NCBI GenBank assembly: GCA_000231825.2 | Contig: AFXF02001505.1 | Coordinates: 310,001 to 374,000, forward strand | DNA from: Tetrahymena elliotti 4EA | Lineage: Eukaryota; Ciliophora; Oligohymenophorea; Hymenostomatida; Tetrahymenidae | Reading direction: 5' to 3' | DNA length: 64,000 bases | In this document: piece by piece, positions 37,779-50,090 of the stretch | Position numbering within the stretch: the first letter of the stretch is position 1 | Layout of the letters: the number at the start of each line of letters is the position of its first letter | Translations under genes and position numbers: made by a program | The notes under the pieces: model-generated | Told to the model about the DNA's origin: nothing | The model's database searches: none | The model's input: the letters and a program-made list of their open reading frames with translations, nothing else

Positions 37779-39249
37779 TCAATTAGTTATCATAATTAAG
37801 TCAATTTTAATCATAGGAACAATAGAACTGAAACGTCTTTCTATTTTTTCAATAATTTTTTTGTTATCAACAGTATCATCTATTTTATACTTAGACCATA
37901 CTGCAAGAGAGAAATCTTTAGATACCATCATTTTCAAAAAGTTTTCAGTATCAGCAATAACCTTTTCAAAAACTTCATGACGATTCAAGTATTCTATGTT
38001 CCAAATTTAACTAGGGAAGCTTGATGAGCTATAGAATTCTCTAATATCAGGATAAAATATTTCATCATATTAAGCAGAAGCAGAGTCATCTAAATTAATA
38101 ACAAAGGTTTCTCCTTTAACTAAAACGTTACTGAGATTCTTTTTTGTTTTAGCCTATATAATAAATAAATTAACACTTAGAATTATGATATTTAATTTTT
38201 ATTTACCATATATTATCTATATTATTAGACATTTTATTTTTTTAAAGAGTAGGCTTATCTTAAGTCAAAATCATACCAGCTTCTTTTATCAAGTTACTAT
38301 ACTTAGTTAAATATTTCACCAACACTAGCTCCTAATCTGAGATTTTAAAAACAATTATTTGTTTATTTATTAATTTAAATGATAAATTTACTCTTTAGAA
38401 CTAAATATCAAAGGAATTCTATTATTCTAATTGGATTTCTTTATCAACTAAGCTAAATCTTCTATTTTATTTACCTTTATTTAAAAAAATAAAAAATATA
38501 ACTAATTATTTACTAATATCAATCAAAATATGAAATAATCTATTAAGAATGTCTATTTATATAAGATTTAAAAAATTTTTAACATAAATATGCTCTATTT
38601 ACCTTTTCAAAGAAGAAAAGCTTCTACTTTTTATTCTTTTCTTTGAGCAAATTTATTTCATTTTTTCTTTTTATAAACTATTCAATTTCCTCTCCTGATA
38701 AGAATGGATTTATGAACTAATCATTTGTCCTCATGAAATAATTGTTTTTGAAAATACCACTTAAAATATTTCCCTTCATTTTATAATAAATAAATAAATT
38801 ATTTATCTATTAATATTCCATCTTCTAAATTAATTTACAGAATTATGTCTAAATGTACCAGCACCTTCGAATCTATTGTTTCTCCATATGCCATCATATT
38901 CATCTCCGTTTGCCCACTTGAATTTACCAGCTCCTTCTTTAACATTATATTTCATATTTCCTTCATAAGTCGACTTATCAGGAAACCAACATCTACAAAT
39001 TCCATGCATTCTATCTTTATCCCAATATCCTTCATACTTGCAAAGAAATTCATCACTAGTTGTTCCAAATAGCTAAATTCCAAATCCATGTCTAACAGGT
39101 TTTCCTTTATTGACAGCTTCTGAATCCTATTTGGGATCAAATAACTAACCCTATTCATTTTAGTAAATGACTTCTCCAAAATATACTGATTCATCCTTCA
39201 ACTAAAAGCAAACGAAGTTGCTTTTATCCATTTAATCTATATCAAACAT
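37779..39249 (-). CDS. MORN-repeat protein with NTPase-like C-terminal domain
   Basis: Five exons on the minus strand (39249-38839, 38773-38603, 38474-38392, 38336-38207, 38153-37779) join in phase to 389 residues; introns of 53-128 nt. Residues about 20-150 contain MORN repeats: YEGYWDKDRMHGICRCWFPD, YEGNMKYNVKEGAGKFKWAN, YDGIWRNNRFEGAGTFRHNS. These bind membranes or scaffold ciliary and cortical structures. The C-terminal part has RIPLIFSSKELGASVGEIF, at the place of a P-loop but lacking GxxGxGK[ST], and GETFVINLDDSA, which resembles a Walker B strand. It may be a degenerate P-loop domain; that is inference. Exon 2-3 joining depends on the AAAG acceptor at 38475, the only choice that keeps phase. 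Confidence 0.75.
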
Positions 39250-39515
39250 CTTATAAATTGTTATAACGATTATTAAAATAAGCTTTTTTGAAGTTTTTAA
39301 TGTAATTTAAGTTTTAATATTTGATAATAAGTAAAAAGAAATTAATAATAATCATAACTCAAAAAAAAAAAATAAAACCATATTTTCTAATTCAAAATTT
39401 TATTTATTCATTTTAAAAATAATTTTATTTAATTCATGGAACAATTTGATTTCTTTTTACATTTAGGTCATTATAATTTTTTTGAATTTAAAATTAATTC
39501 AATGTCATCATCAAA

Positions 39516-40184
39516 TCATAATTTAATAAATAATTCAAATATTTTAAACCAATAAATTAAAATATAATTTTTTTTATTCTTTTCATTTATGTTTATTTGA
39601 ATTTATTTTTTAAAAATATTTAGATATTCCTATAAAATTTATTTATTTTTTCTAGAATTTTTAATAAAAAACAGTTATTTTTTTTAAATATCTTTAGTAA
39701 TTAAATTTATTTCAAAAAACTATAAAAAAGATAACAATTTCGTAGAGTTTGGAATTGTTTTAAGAATATTTTTACAAATAGGTTTTAATAAAAATAATTA
39801 TTATTCACAAATTTAGCATATTTTGTATGATTTTTATTTCATAAATTTGTATTTTTTGTTTCTAGCTATTTTTTTCCTTGTGAAAAACTTTTTATGGAAA
39901 ATTGTGCTTATGGAATTAATTTCATTTAATTCAAACAATTTAAATGAACTAAAAATTAAAAATATCTTCTATTGAATATTTGCAAGCAAATTTTTTACAT
40001 TTGGTAAATAAAATAAAATTAAATGAGCTTAACGTGGTGGACACTTTGTATTACATACAGTTTGTGGTATTAACTTACGAATATTAATATCTACAAAAGT
40101 ATTATGAGATTTAAGTAAACTTAACTCTGATTAATTATGAAATTAAATTTGTTTCATGATATTTATTAAATGCTTTTTCTTCAT
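39516..40184 (-). CDS. Candidate ORF of doubtful status
   Basis: Minus-strand frame open for 222 codons from ATG 40184 to TGA 39518-39516. The N-terminal part includes a protein-like stretch (FVDINIRKLIPQTVCNTKCP) at about 40030-40110; downstream it becomes K/N/F/L low-complexity. With only TGA as stop in very AT-rich DNA, open frames of this length arise by chance. It could be an exon of a small gene whose other parts I cannot place. Confidence 0.2.
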
Positions 40185-40268
40185 TTCTTAAAAAATACAT
40201 ATTTAAAGTTTAAAAAAGTTGAAATATTATTTTTAACACAAAAATTTATCTTAAAGATAAATAATTAC

Positions 40269-40292
40269 ATATATATATATATATATGTATAT
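40269..40292. repeat. (TA)n microsatellite
   Basis: An uninterrupted alternating AT run of about 18 bases followed by GTATAT. Confidence 0.9.
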
Positions 40293-41856
40293 CTATTTTT
40301 TTTCCAGCTTTTTATTGACTTGTTATTCAAATATAAGCAAAAGACAGATATCACTAAATGAAAACTAGGTAATTGGAATATTTAGAAGAAAACTTAGGGA
40401 AAAAGTAATTTAATTCTTTTACTTTACTCACTGAAAGAGTATTTTTTTCAATTTAGTAACCCAAGTCATGTGTAGTTGAAATCAAGATTCAACTTTTAAT
40501 AATTGTCAGGATAGATTTTTCTAAACCATGAAAGTACTTTTTTCAAACATAAGAATAAAAAATAAGTATTAGCTAAGATATCAATCATCAAATCATCTAC
40601 AAATTAATATTTTAAAGAAAAATATGCATCTTAAAACTCAGATTCTATTTTTTTATGCCTCTTCAATCTCAGAATATATATAAATGTATAAGCTAAATTG
40701 ATTGAAAGTTTTTTATTTATGTGAAATTAGGAAAAAAACATGGATCTGTTTTAAATTAAAAATTCTTTTATAAATTTGAAATTGTAATAAAAAGCTTTTC
40801 TATGCATTCTAGTCATTAGATAATATTTCTAATTGGAATACAGAATAGGTTTTAAAAGAAGGGAGAAATACATTTTTTTTTGATGAAAATAATGTTGAGG
40901 AGAGAGAGATTTAATTTTTATTTCATAAATTTTTGTTAGCTGGATGAACTAAATTTAATTGTAGTTAGCGGGTATTTTCTCAGTATATGTTTATACTTTA
41001 TGTCTAGTACAAAAGAGTTTATTTTGATTGTGAATGATGATTTCCCATAAGAACATACATAATTAATAAAATTAAATTCAGATCTTCTCAAATAATTTTG
41101 ACAATTGATTGAGGTAGTCTTCAAAATTAGATTTTTAGAAAATTTAATTGCCTTTCATAATTTCGATTTATATTTTTTCAATAATAAACCCTCCTATTTT
41201 AATGCATCATCATATTGAATCTCTAAATTATTTTGTTTTTATTGATTTGTTTAATCTATGTGTTTCTTAAAGTTGAATTTCTTTTATAAATACTTTCTAA
41301 TTAGTAAAATCTAATTCCAATTTCCTAAATGATTTTGATTAGCAGATTGTAGTTGAAATCTTTTCTGAAGAAAAAAAAGGCTTTCTTAATATCCGCTTTT
41401 TTGTAAAAGATTTTGCTTGAAAGATTGATAAATGCAATTCATATCTGTGTCAATTTTTTTATTGACGCTCTATCTCTATATCAGAAGAAATTATATGTAA
41501 ATTAAAACTAAATTTCTTCAAAGGCGAATGATCAGAATTTAATCACAAAAAAATTAGATTCATTCATTCCAATCAATTGATAGCCTTTACTTTTTTTTAA
41601 TCTCTAATTATTCAAGATATCCAATCTAATATCTAAACAGATTTGATAAAATTTCAATCAAAATCCCCAATTATCTTGCCTAATTTGAGGTTTTCAAGTA
41701 ATTAAATTTTGTGTATATAAAGTAATTTACACTCAATCTAGGTCCTTAAACTGAGTATAGTTTTTGTAATAATATAAATACATCCTTTGAGCTTCTAAAA
41801 AATTATAATCAAATTAAAATATTCAAAAAAAGATTACTTTGAAAAATAAAAAATAA

Positions 41857-42309
41857 ATGAAAGCCATTCTTATCCTCGCCCTCTTGGCCATCACTGCCAC
41901 TGCTTCCTTGAGAGACAATAAGTGCTTCATGGATGCTGCCGGTTCCACCGTTTTCACCATTGCTAACACCATCAAGGAAATGACCACCGTTGAAAGCTTA
42001 GACTAATACGAAGACATCTTGAGTCAAGTTGCTAACTTAAAGGCTGCTTACCTCCACTGCAACATCAACGGTCAAGCTAACAAGGGTTTCACTTCTCTCG
42101 ATAACATCCTCTAAAACTTAGGTGAAGGAAGTCTCTTACTCTCCCAATGCTCTCAAGATCTCGGTGGTCTCTTCTTGATCGTCGACACCATTGTTGAAGA
42201 CCCCAAGGACCTCACCAACGATATCTTCGCTACCATCTTCTCCCTCCTTATGGGTAAGTAAGCTTATGGTGACTGCGGTCAATTCATCGCTTTCCTCAGA
42301 TCCCTCTGA
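41857..42309 (+). CDS. Small secreted protein with extreme codon bias
   Basis: Single exon, 150 residues, ATG 41857 to TGA 42307-42309. MKAILILALLAITATASL is a clean signal peptide. The mature part of about 130 residues has four Cys (NKCF, LHCN, SQCS, GDCG), probably two disulfides, and alternating helical segments; no family recognised. Codon use is strikingly unlike the neighbours: ATC, CTC, GCC, ACC, AAG, GAC and TTC dominate, the pattern of the most highly expressed ciliate genes (histones, ribosomal proteins, secreted or granule proteins). Three Gln are still written TAA, so it is native to the ciliate code. Likely a very abundant exported protein, e.g. of mucocysts or phagosomes; that is inference. 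Confidence 0.9.
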
Positions 42310-43558
42310 GTACTTAAAATATAAATTACAAATTTGTGAATATTAAAAATAATTCTAATTGTTTATATATTTCATAGCATTTGTAAGCAATATAAAAAAA
42401 AATCCTTATTAAAAAATATTCTTTCTCTATTTTCTCTATGAACCTCATAAAATGTTACTTTTAATAGACATAAAAACTATTTAAAGGATGAATATAATCT
42501 GAAAACACCAATAGCTTGCTTTGACTATTCAATTTTTTAATTGTTGATAAATCTTTGATAACTTCTCTAAACTAAAAGCAATATTTATGTAAGTTAACCT
42601 CCACATTTCATAAATTTTCTTGTAAAAATAAAAATGAATTTTGTAATTTTTAGAAAATTGTTAAAATTAACTCCTTAAAAAAAATTAAAGAAAAAATGAA
42701 AATAAATGGAGTTTACCATATTCTTTTTTTTACTTTATTTATTAATAGTAACTTATTAATAACTGAAATGAAAAAAATTGTGGAGTAAAGCTCAAAAAAT
42801 TGTTTAATTGATATTTCTTATCATTTTAGACTATTAAATTATTTTAAAATAAAATACATAAGTATTAAAACCAAAAAATAATAGCAAAAGTAACAATTTT
42901 CTAATCTTAAATTACTGATAAATCAATAAAAATATGTAATAATAGAATAAAATAATGAATTACATCTCCTATTTTTTAGGAAATTGATATTTACTTTAAA
43001 GAAAATATTCATCAATTCTAAACCATTTATCTTTTTATTATTTTAATCTTACAAAATACCAAATTCTCCTTGTAAATAAATTATGTTCAGCTTTTTTGTT
43101 TTAGAAGGCTTGATTTTCTTCTTTTTAATAAATCCTTGATTCAGTATATTTAGTTCTATAAATAATCATTTCTAAATATCAATCAAACATTCTTTTTGAG
43201 AAAAATTATGAAAATTTGTTTTAGATGCTTAAAATAATCATTTCTTATGAAATAATTTAAATTAAAAAGCAAAAAATTTAATTCATTTTAGAGATTGTTC
43301 TTTTTTAAAATAAACTTTTTTAAACAAATATATTCTATTATTATTTTTTAACTTAAATCTAGTTTTTATCTTACAATTGTAAAGTCAAAATTGATTTAGA
43401 GCTTAAACATGGGCTTAAAAAGACTAAAGACTTACTCTAAAATAAATAATTTTCTTTTATTGGTAATACAAAATTTATATGTGCGATTTTTTGCAATTTT
43501 AATAATTAATTGATTTGAGAAAGATTAGTTAAAGGTTTTAAACTAAGATTAAAAAGAA
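42310..43558. other. Intergenic, AT-rich
   Basis: About 1.25 kb of A/T-rich sequence with no supported gene. Confidence 0.6.
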
Positions 43559-44195
43559 ATGAAATATATTGCTTTATTGTGTATTGTTTTATCTGTCTAT
43601 ACAGTAAATTGTGATTGCTTAAAGGAATGTTGCAAAACATTGGCTGAAAGACCAGCACTCACTTACACCTTTTACTAGGATACTGGCCGTTTTACAGGAG
43701 GTACTGGAGCTTGGGCTATTGAAACTAGAAGTAATTATACTCATCTTTTTTTATATGTTTTATCTTCAAGAAATTGTAATTTTAATATTTCTAAAAAATT
43801 TTATCCATAAAGCATATTCCGGATAAGGTGAAGGATACTTAAACCCTGCTAAATAATGTGTTCCTAACGTTGGTGTTTTACCTGCTAACACCTATAAGCT
43901 TGGATATTGCAAAGATCTTATGCATGAAACAACTACAAGACCTTGCTCTTTTTATTTAGATCCTCAAGATGAAAGTTAGATGTGTGGAAGAAATGATTTC
44001 TTTATACATGGTTGCTAATGTTGTACCAGTGGTGACACTACTCAACCTCCTGTTGCAGGCTGTAGTGCAGGTTGTATCATTATGAATATTGAAAACAGAC
44101 AAAAGTTAAGAGTTGGTGACATTATTCATGTTGTTAAGAATGATCCCAAAAAAGCATTTTTACAAGACATGCCTTTTGAAGCTATTGATGCTTGA
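43559..44195 (+). CDS. Secreted Tlde1/DUF2778-like L,D-transpeptidase-fold protein
   Basis: Two exons (43559-43730, 43813-44195; 82-nt intron) give 184 residues. KYIALLCIVLSVYTVNC is a signal peptide. The mature protein is Cys-rich. Motifs match the DUF2778/Tlde1 family: YSGQGEGYLNP near residue 59, GVLPANTYKLGY (family GxxPxGxY), then CGRNDFFIHG with the catalytic His, and CSAGCIIM, the SxGC nucleophile motif. Bacterial members cut or modify peptidoglycan cross-links, some as type VI secretion effectors. In a bacteria-eating ciliate a secreted copy could act on ingested bacteria; that is inference. The His-to-SxGC spacing is lengthened by a Cys/Thr/Pro loop. An intron and TAA/TAG Gln codons show it is a resident eukaryotic gene. 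Confidence 0.78.
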
Positions 44196-44528
44196 TGATA
44201 AATCTGTTTTACTTGGATTAGAAATTTGATTAGATAATTACAGAATCAATCTGAAAAAACAATTGAAAAAGAAATAAAAGATATCTAATTATAGTGAATA
44301 GTATTTTATAGAAAAATTTATAACAAATATATTTATAGATAAAATTTAAAGTAAATAACCTCATTCCATATTAATTTTACTGCATGCTTTCATGCTTTAT
44401 TAACAATAGATATTTTATACTATTTCTTGTCATTCTTGAAAAAATTATGTTGCAAAGTAAATTGATTAGAAGTAATATTTTTACACCAAATTCTAAAAAG
44501 ATTACAGTATCAAACTAAACTATTTTTC

Positions 44529-44554
44529 ATACATACATACAAACAAACAAATAA
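44529..44554. repeat. CATA/CAAA simple repeat
   Basis: Four-base units: ATAC three times, then AAAC units and AAAT. Confidence 0.8.
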
Positions 44555-44568
44555 AATTATTTTGTATT

Positions 44569-44751
44569 TCAAACATTAAGATAATAATTATAATATAAAA
44601 TAGAAGACATAAAATCATAATAAAAATCAACCATTTTATATTTAGTTATAAAAGGCTTACTGAAAAGTTTGATTTTGTTATATTTTTCATCATTCCATTC
44701 ATTAAAATATCTTTTTTCAAATACTTTATATTTCAGATGGATTTGACTCAT
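44569..44751 (-). CDS. Candidate small ORF, 60 residues
   Basis: ATG 44751 to TGA 44571-44569. The protein is Lys/Tyr/Phe-rich (HLKYKVFEKRYFNEWNDEKY) and free of low-complexity runs in its first half, but nothing supports it beyond the open frame. Possibly an exon or chance. Confidence 0.25.
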   Translation of the reverse strand: MSQIHLKYKVFEKRYFNEWNDEKYNKIKLFSKPFITKYKMVDFYYDFMSSILYYNYYLNV

Positions 44752-44866
44752 ACATTTGCAAAATTTTAAGTCTACTGAAATATATAAATAGACAATTCAA
44801 AACTTTTAACTATTACTGTAACTTATAGGATGTGTACCTTTAATTTTTTAAATATAAAAATATGAA

Positions 44867-44887
44867 ATTCAGCAATAATTGCTGAAT
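44867..44887. repeat. Perfect short hairpin
   Basis: ATTCAGCAA, three-base loop, TTGCTGAAT: a nine-base-pair stem. Role unknown; it may mark a transcript 3' end. Confidence 0.6.
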
Positions 44888-45194
44888 ATCTTCAGAATTC
44901 TAATCTAAAAATTTGACAAATAAATAAACAATAAGGGTATATGAATTTTTATTTAATGAAAATTTTGTAAATATTTTTCTTATTTATAAATAATTGCAAG
45001 TGGTAGTAGTATAAAAGTCGAAAACTATATTTTGATAAGGTTTATTTAAATTTATATATAAAGTAATAAATAGTTTTTAAATAGTATAGTTTAATTCATA
45101 TAATATTTATTTTAATAACTCTCATTATGACACTTTTAAAGTTTTAATTTTTACACTTTTACATTTTTTGTTTTTTGAAATTAAGTTTTTATTA

Positions 45195-47440
45195 TCAAGA
45201 AAGATAATTATTAATCATGTCATCATCTTCACCTTAATCTAATTAATCTTCTATACTTGACTATTAGAGAGACATTTAAGGTGAGATATGATTTTAGAGG
45301 GGCATTTATTGATCTTAATCTTAGTTTCTAAAGAAATCATCATAGTGGGATTGATTTAATGAGTGATTATTGTTGTTATTATTAACATTACTATTAATTT
45401 CAATTAAAGGACTTTCAATTTAGCTACCAATATCTCCATTCTCTTCTATGTAATTGTCTTATTTAGGGAATAAAGGCTAGTTGCTATTATTATTGTTATG
45501 AGTGTTGTTAATATTATTTGAGTTTTAATTGCAATATTAATTAGAGAAGTTATTTGATATTCTCTAGGCAGGTTGTTAAGGATAATAATAAGGGCTTGCA
45601 GAATTTTATGGATATAAGTAAGGCTAACAATTAGGAGTAGAATATGATCCTTAACTATAATAAATAGGGTTTTGATGAGGGAATGGATACATATTTTTAA
45701 ATCCATAAGTTGTACCATAAAATTATTAATTTTATTACTGATTATTTGGATATCTATTATAGTTATTTGTATTAGCTTATTACTAATTAATAGAAGAATT
45801 TTACTATTAACCTATTTATGGAGGAGCACTCATTTATTAGTGTAGCTAAGGTAGATTATTTGAAGGAGGGTTACTTGCATTAATGCTGTTATCAAGTGAA
45901 GAATTATTTTAATTTTATTAGATTTTTTAATGAGTTTAAGGTCTCTTTTTATTTTTACTATCTTTAGAAATTTTACTATTTATAATTCCTACAGAAGAAC
46001 TTGAATTTTCTTTACCAGCAGATGAAGATTTGTTTTCTTTATTATTTTTACTGCTTGATTTATATTTATTTTCTTAGTTGTTCTCTTGTTGAGGGATTAA
46101 GTTTGTTTGCTATTATTATTAATAAGGAACTTAGGAGCTCTATAAGTTAGAGTTTTACTTGAGACTGTCATTATAAAAATTAGATTGGCCAAGATTATTA
46201 GGATTATCTAAATAATTAAACAAAAATATTAATTTAATTGATAAAGAATTTTTTAGGAATATTTAAAAAGCTTTTGAATGGTCTAAAATAACTAAAAATT
46301 TTGAGCTTTTTGTATTTAGAAAGTAGAACAAAAGGAGATAAGTAAACAAAAAATATTTATGGATTTCTCTTTATTTGATTTGCTTTGCTGAATATATGAA
46401 TGGATAAATGAATGAATTATAGAAATATTTAGTTTCAATTAATAAAGCTTTTATTGAGTAGAAATAAAATTTGTTATGTAAAATTTAATTAAAATAGTGG
46501 TAAATAGCAAGAAATCAAATAATTCATTTATTTATTCTTAAATTTAAAGCTCATATTTTATCCTTGTTAAAAGGTTAATAAAATTTATTGAAAAAAATAT
46601 TTTTATCAGTTGAATGTAATAGAATGAAGGATTATTGTAATATTGATTACTTGAAGTAGCTTTGGAGTTTGATTGAAGAACATTATTGCTGTTTGAAGTA
46701 TATGTTATGTTTGAGCTTCTTGACTAAAGGATATTATTGTTAATGTCTCCTAAAAACTTTTAGCCTTATTCAAATGCTCCAGAATCTCTGCTTGATTAGG
46801 GGTAAGAGAATTGTGGTTACTATTAGATAGAAAAAGTATCTGAAGAGTGCTTATTAAATTATTAAGAACCTTTTAAATACTACTATTATAACTAGAGTTA
46901 CTACTCGTAGTATTCTGGGTCATATCTTTAGGGCTACTCTCTTTCAATAGAAGAAAATTCACAAGCTTTTCTATTAAATCTAGATTTTTCTCCTTCTATC
47001 ATAGCTTTTTGTATAGTCTTCTCTTGCTCTTACGCAAGTTATTTCATATGTAGTATATGTAACTCAACTTCCTACTCATCAGAAGGGCAACAAAGTTAAT
47101 TTATAATCTTGTCTATGACAATTTTAGTGTATAAAGGAGTATTTAAAAGGGCTTATGGATTATTGCTCAATTAAGTATTAGTGTGAGATTTCTCTTTTTC
47201 TGAATCTAAATGCTCTGAAGACCTCTTTAATGATAGGAGATGCTATTGCTATTATTACTAGTATTGAATCTAGCTCTTATTTATTATCTCTTAAATGTTT
47301 AAATCTTAAGTATATGTAGGAATGCATGGTATATAGTTAAATAGCACTTGTTCTTCAGTTTACTAAATATTCTTTTCAGTGAACTATGACTTGGAAGATC
47401 TGAAGGTGTTTCTTTTAGAAGAAGGAGAATGGGAGAACAT
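45195..47440 (-). CDS. Q/N/S/Y-rich protein of unknown function
   Basis: Two exons on the minus strand: 47440-46651 and 46207-45195, TGA 45197-45195, 600 residues. The 443-nt intron is long for this window but joins exactly in phase (ends in A, resumes AT). The first third is mixed and carries a charged helical stretch (HMKQLAQEQEKTIQKAMIEG). From there on it is dominated by Gln (TAA/TAG), Asn, Ser and Tyr-Pro runs such as NQYQYPQNSASPYYYPQQPA-like composition, resembling a prion-like or phase-separating domain. An acidic tail (QLDQGEDDDMINN) closes it. No domain recognised; such proteins in ciliates often act in RNA handling or transcription, which is only inference. Confidence 0.65.
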
Positions 47441-50090
47441 TTTTATGGAAATTCTACTTTGTGATATATTAATAAATGAATAAATGTATTTAATTGCTAG
47501 TGTATTTAGCTTTTTTTAATTATTCTAAAGGTTTTTGATCTTTTTTGTTTTCCTTAATTTTTAATGATTAAATAGTTTTTCTTGATTAAAAATAATAACA
47601 ATAGGTTTCATTCATTAAATCTTCATTCATAAATAATTTTTATGTAAATTACTAAACAGTATTTTGATAATCTCAATTTTAAAATTTTAATCATAATTTT
47701 TAATAGCAATTCTTATTTAACTCAGCCAAGCATTTCTAAACATAAATTTTAAGATTAATTTTTATCTTTAATTGCCTTTTTTCAATTTTATTAATTAGTG
47801 AATTTAGTAGGAATAAATTTCTTATCCATTTGATGAAATAATCAACTTAAATTTAATATTAATTATGTATTTTTCTTCTAAGACTCGTATCTCCTTTTTC
47901 TGAATTCTAATAACATGTCATTAGCAATAATAATTTCATACAAAATTGTTAGATTTATATTATCAATTATTTACTATTAAAAAGCTTATCATTTATTTGA
48001 TTTATCAAGTATTTTAGTTTTTATAATATTTGATTACAGATATTATTTATTGGTCTAAAATCTAAAAAAATAAATAGAATTATTTTTTACTTAAGAGTGA
48101 TAACTAAATTTAAGGAAATTTATTTATTTGTAATGACTTACTTACAAAAACCTATTTTAACAGAAAATATATGAATAGTCTACTTCTAAAAATCATTTAA
48201 AATACCTATCAATAAGTTTCATTAATTTTAAAATATATATTTATAAAATATATTTTATTTTATTAAAGTATAAAGAATACATTTTCATAAATAATTATTA
48301 ATTGCTGAAATGATTTTTTTATTAACTTTGTAACTAATTATGGATTATTTTAAATACTTTAGTCATAAAAAAAAAATTTTAACAAAAATTACTTTTAATG
48401 ATTTTTATTTTGTAAAAATATTATTTTGCTTTGGAAGAAAATTGTTGATGATATCTTGTTGTTTTATAAAAATTAATAAGTTATCTTAATAAAATTTATT
48501 TGTTTTGTTGGTAGTTATTTCAATATTTTCCTAAGAAGAAATTAAAAATCTCTACAGTCCAATTACGAGTCTGAGAAAATATATGAAATTTTTCTATGTT
48601 AATTTTAAATCCATAAATTTTTCATACCAATCAAAAATTCTTATTTTATGAAAGTTATCAAAAACAAAAAATTATTATTCAAAGCTTGAATTAAATATTG
48701 TTCATAATGTAAACATTCTTGAACAAAATTTTTGAATTATTTCATCAAACCAGATTATTTTTGACAAATTATTGAAAAAAGTTTAAGGAAAATAATTTTA
48801 TAAATTTTAAGCTTGAATCAACTATAATTTCATTAAAAACTATTTCTAAATTATTTAAATAACTTTTGCTAATATCAGTAAAATAAATTCTATCTAAAAT
48901 TGACTAAATATCTCTCCTACAATATGAAATTAATTACTTTTTAGCAATTTTTTAATAAAAGAAATAAAAAATAGAATTATTAGATGGGATTTGAAAATTT
49001 TTATCACATGTTATTTTAACAATTACATGTAAAATTTCATAGTTTAGTAAATAATTTTTAATATAACAAAAATAATTAACTCCCTTTCATTAAAGAATAA
49101 TATATTTACAATTTATATTCATTTGTAAGTGATTTACATTTATTATTTATTCATATTTCTAATTTGAATTACAGAGAAAATAATTATTTTTCTAGAAAAG
49201 AAAATGTTTATTTTTATTCTGTCGATTATGATTTCAGTTTAATATTTATGATAATTTAACTAGAGTAGTTGTTTAAAATGGTGATAACAATTCTTGTTTA
49301 AGAGTATTTAAATAAATTTAATGTTCTTCTTTGATAACATTTAATTATTTATGCTTTAAAATATCTTTTTTTTTTAATAAAAATGATATTTAAAAAAAAA
49401 TAATTTATTCTGTTTAAATAAATTGTTGATTTTTTTTTGCAACTAGATTGGAATTTGTTCCATATTGAGAGTAAAATTCTGACTATAGAATATTTAAAGT
49501 AACTAAACAAGTATTACTTTGATAATTTTTAACTACTTATTCGATAGAATTTCACAAACACAGCATAAATATAAATGAGATTTAGTAACAATAAAAATTC
49601 TAATTGTCAAAGCTACGTTTTTGATAGAATATTCTGTCATAATATTTTATATTTGTAAAAAATGCAAATAGATAAAAAACAGATAATAGTAGTTATCTGA
49701 ATTGATTATAAATATATTAAATACGCAAAATAAACGAAATTTGGATATTTTATGAATAAAAAATTTGATTATCTCCTCAAAAATGATAATAATAATATGC
49801 AAATATACATAGATAGAAATATTTACTTTGCCAATTATTTAAGTTTATTTAGTATTATTCTCAATAAGGTAATTAATTATTATAGTTATTGCTTTTTTTA
49901 TTTTACATTTAATATTTATAAATCATAATGATTGCATACATAGCTCTCAGATTTACATTTTTTTTATCAACTCATTTTCTCAAATACCTTTTTAATATTT
50001 CCAAAATATTTTCAATATTGAAAAATTTTATCTGCAAAAATTCTTTTTTTCAGCTCTACCAAATTTTGAAGAAAATAGATATCTATTTCT
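47441..50090. other. Long AT-rich gene-free stretch
   Basis: About 2.65 kb of A/T runs on both strands with frequent TGA. I found no exon-like patch, RNA gene or structured repeat in it. Confidence 0.5.

Larger units (their letters stand above)
39250..41856. other. Long gene-poor region
   Basis: About 2.6 kb, mostly A/T runs. It holds a (TA)n microsatellite at 40269-40292 and two weak minus-strand open frames (39516-40184 and about 41164-41445), the first listed separately. No gene is well supported. Confidence 0.5.
44196..45194. other. Intergenic with small repeats and a tiny ORF
   Basis: About 1 kb. Holds a CATA/CAAA microsatellite (44529-44554), a weak minus-strand ORF (44569-44751) and a short perfect hairpin (44867-44887). 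No convincing gene. Confidence 0.5.

Noticed and set aside
38952..39194. 80-residue minus-strand ORF in standard code
   Set aside because: It is a shifted frame over the MORN-repeat exon, which has the clearly repeated YEG/YDG pattern in its own frame.
41164..41445. Minus-strand frame of about 95 codons after an internal ATG
   Set aside because: Length is within chance for a TGA-only code in AT-rich DNA and the product shows no recognisable pattern.
45446..45718. 90-residue Ile/Leu-rich ORF on the minus strand
   Set aside because: Wrong frame of the Q/N-rich gene 45195-47440, whose own frame is open over the whole exon in the ciliate code.
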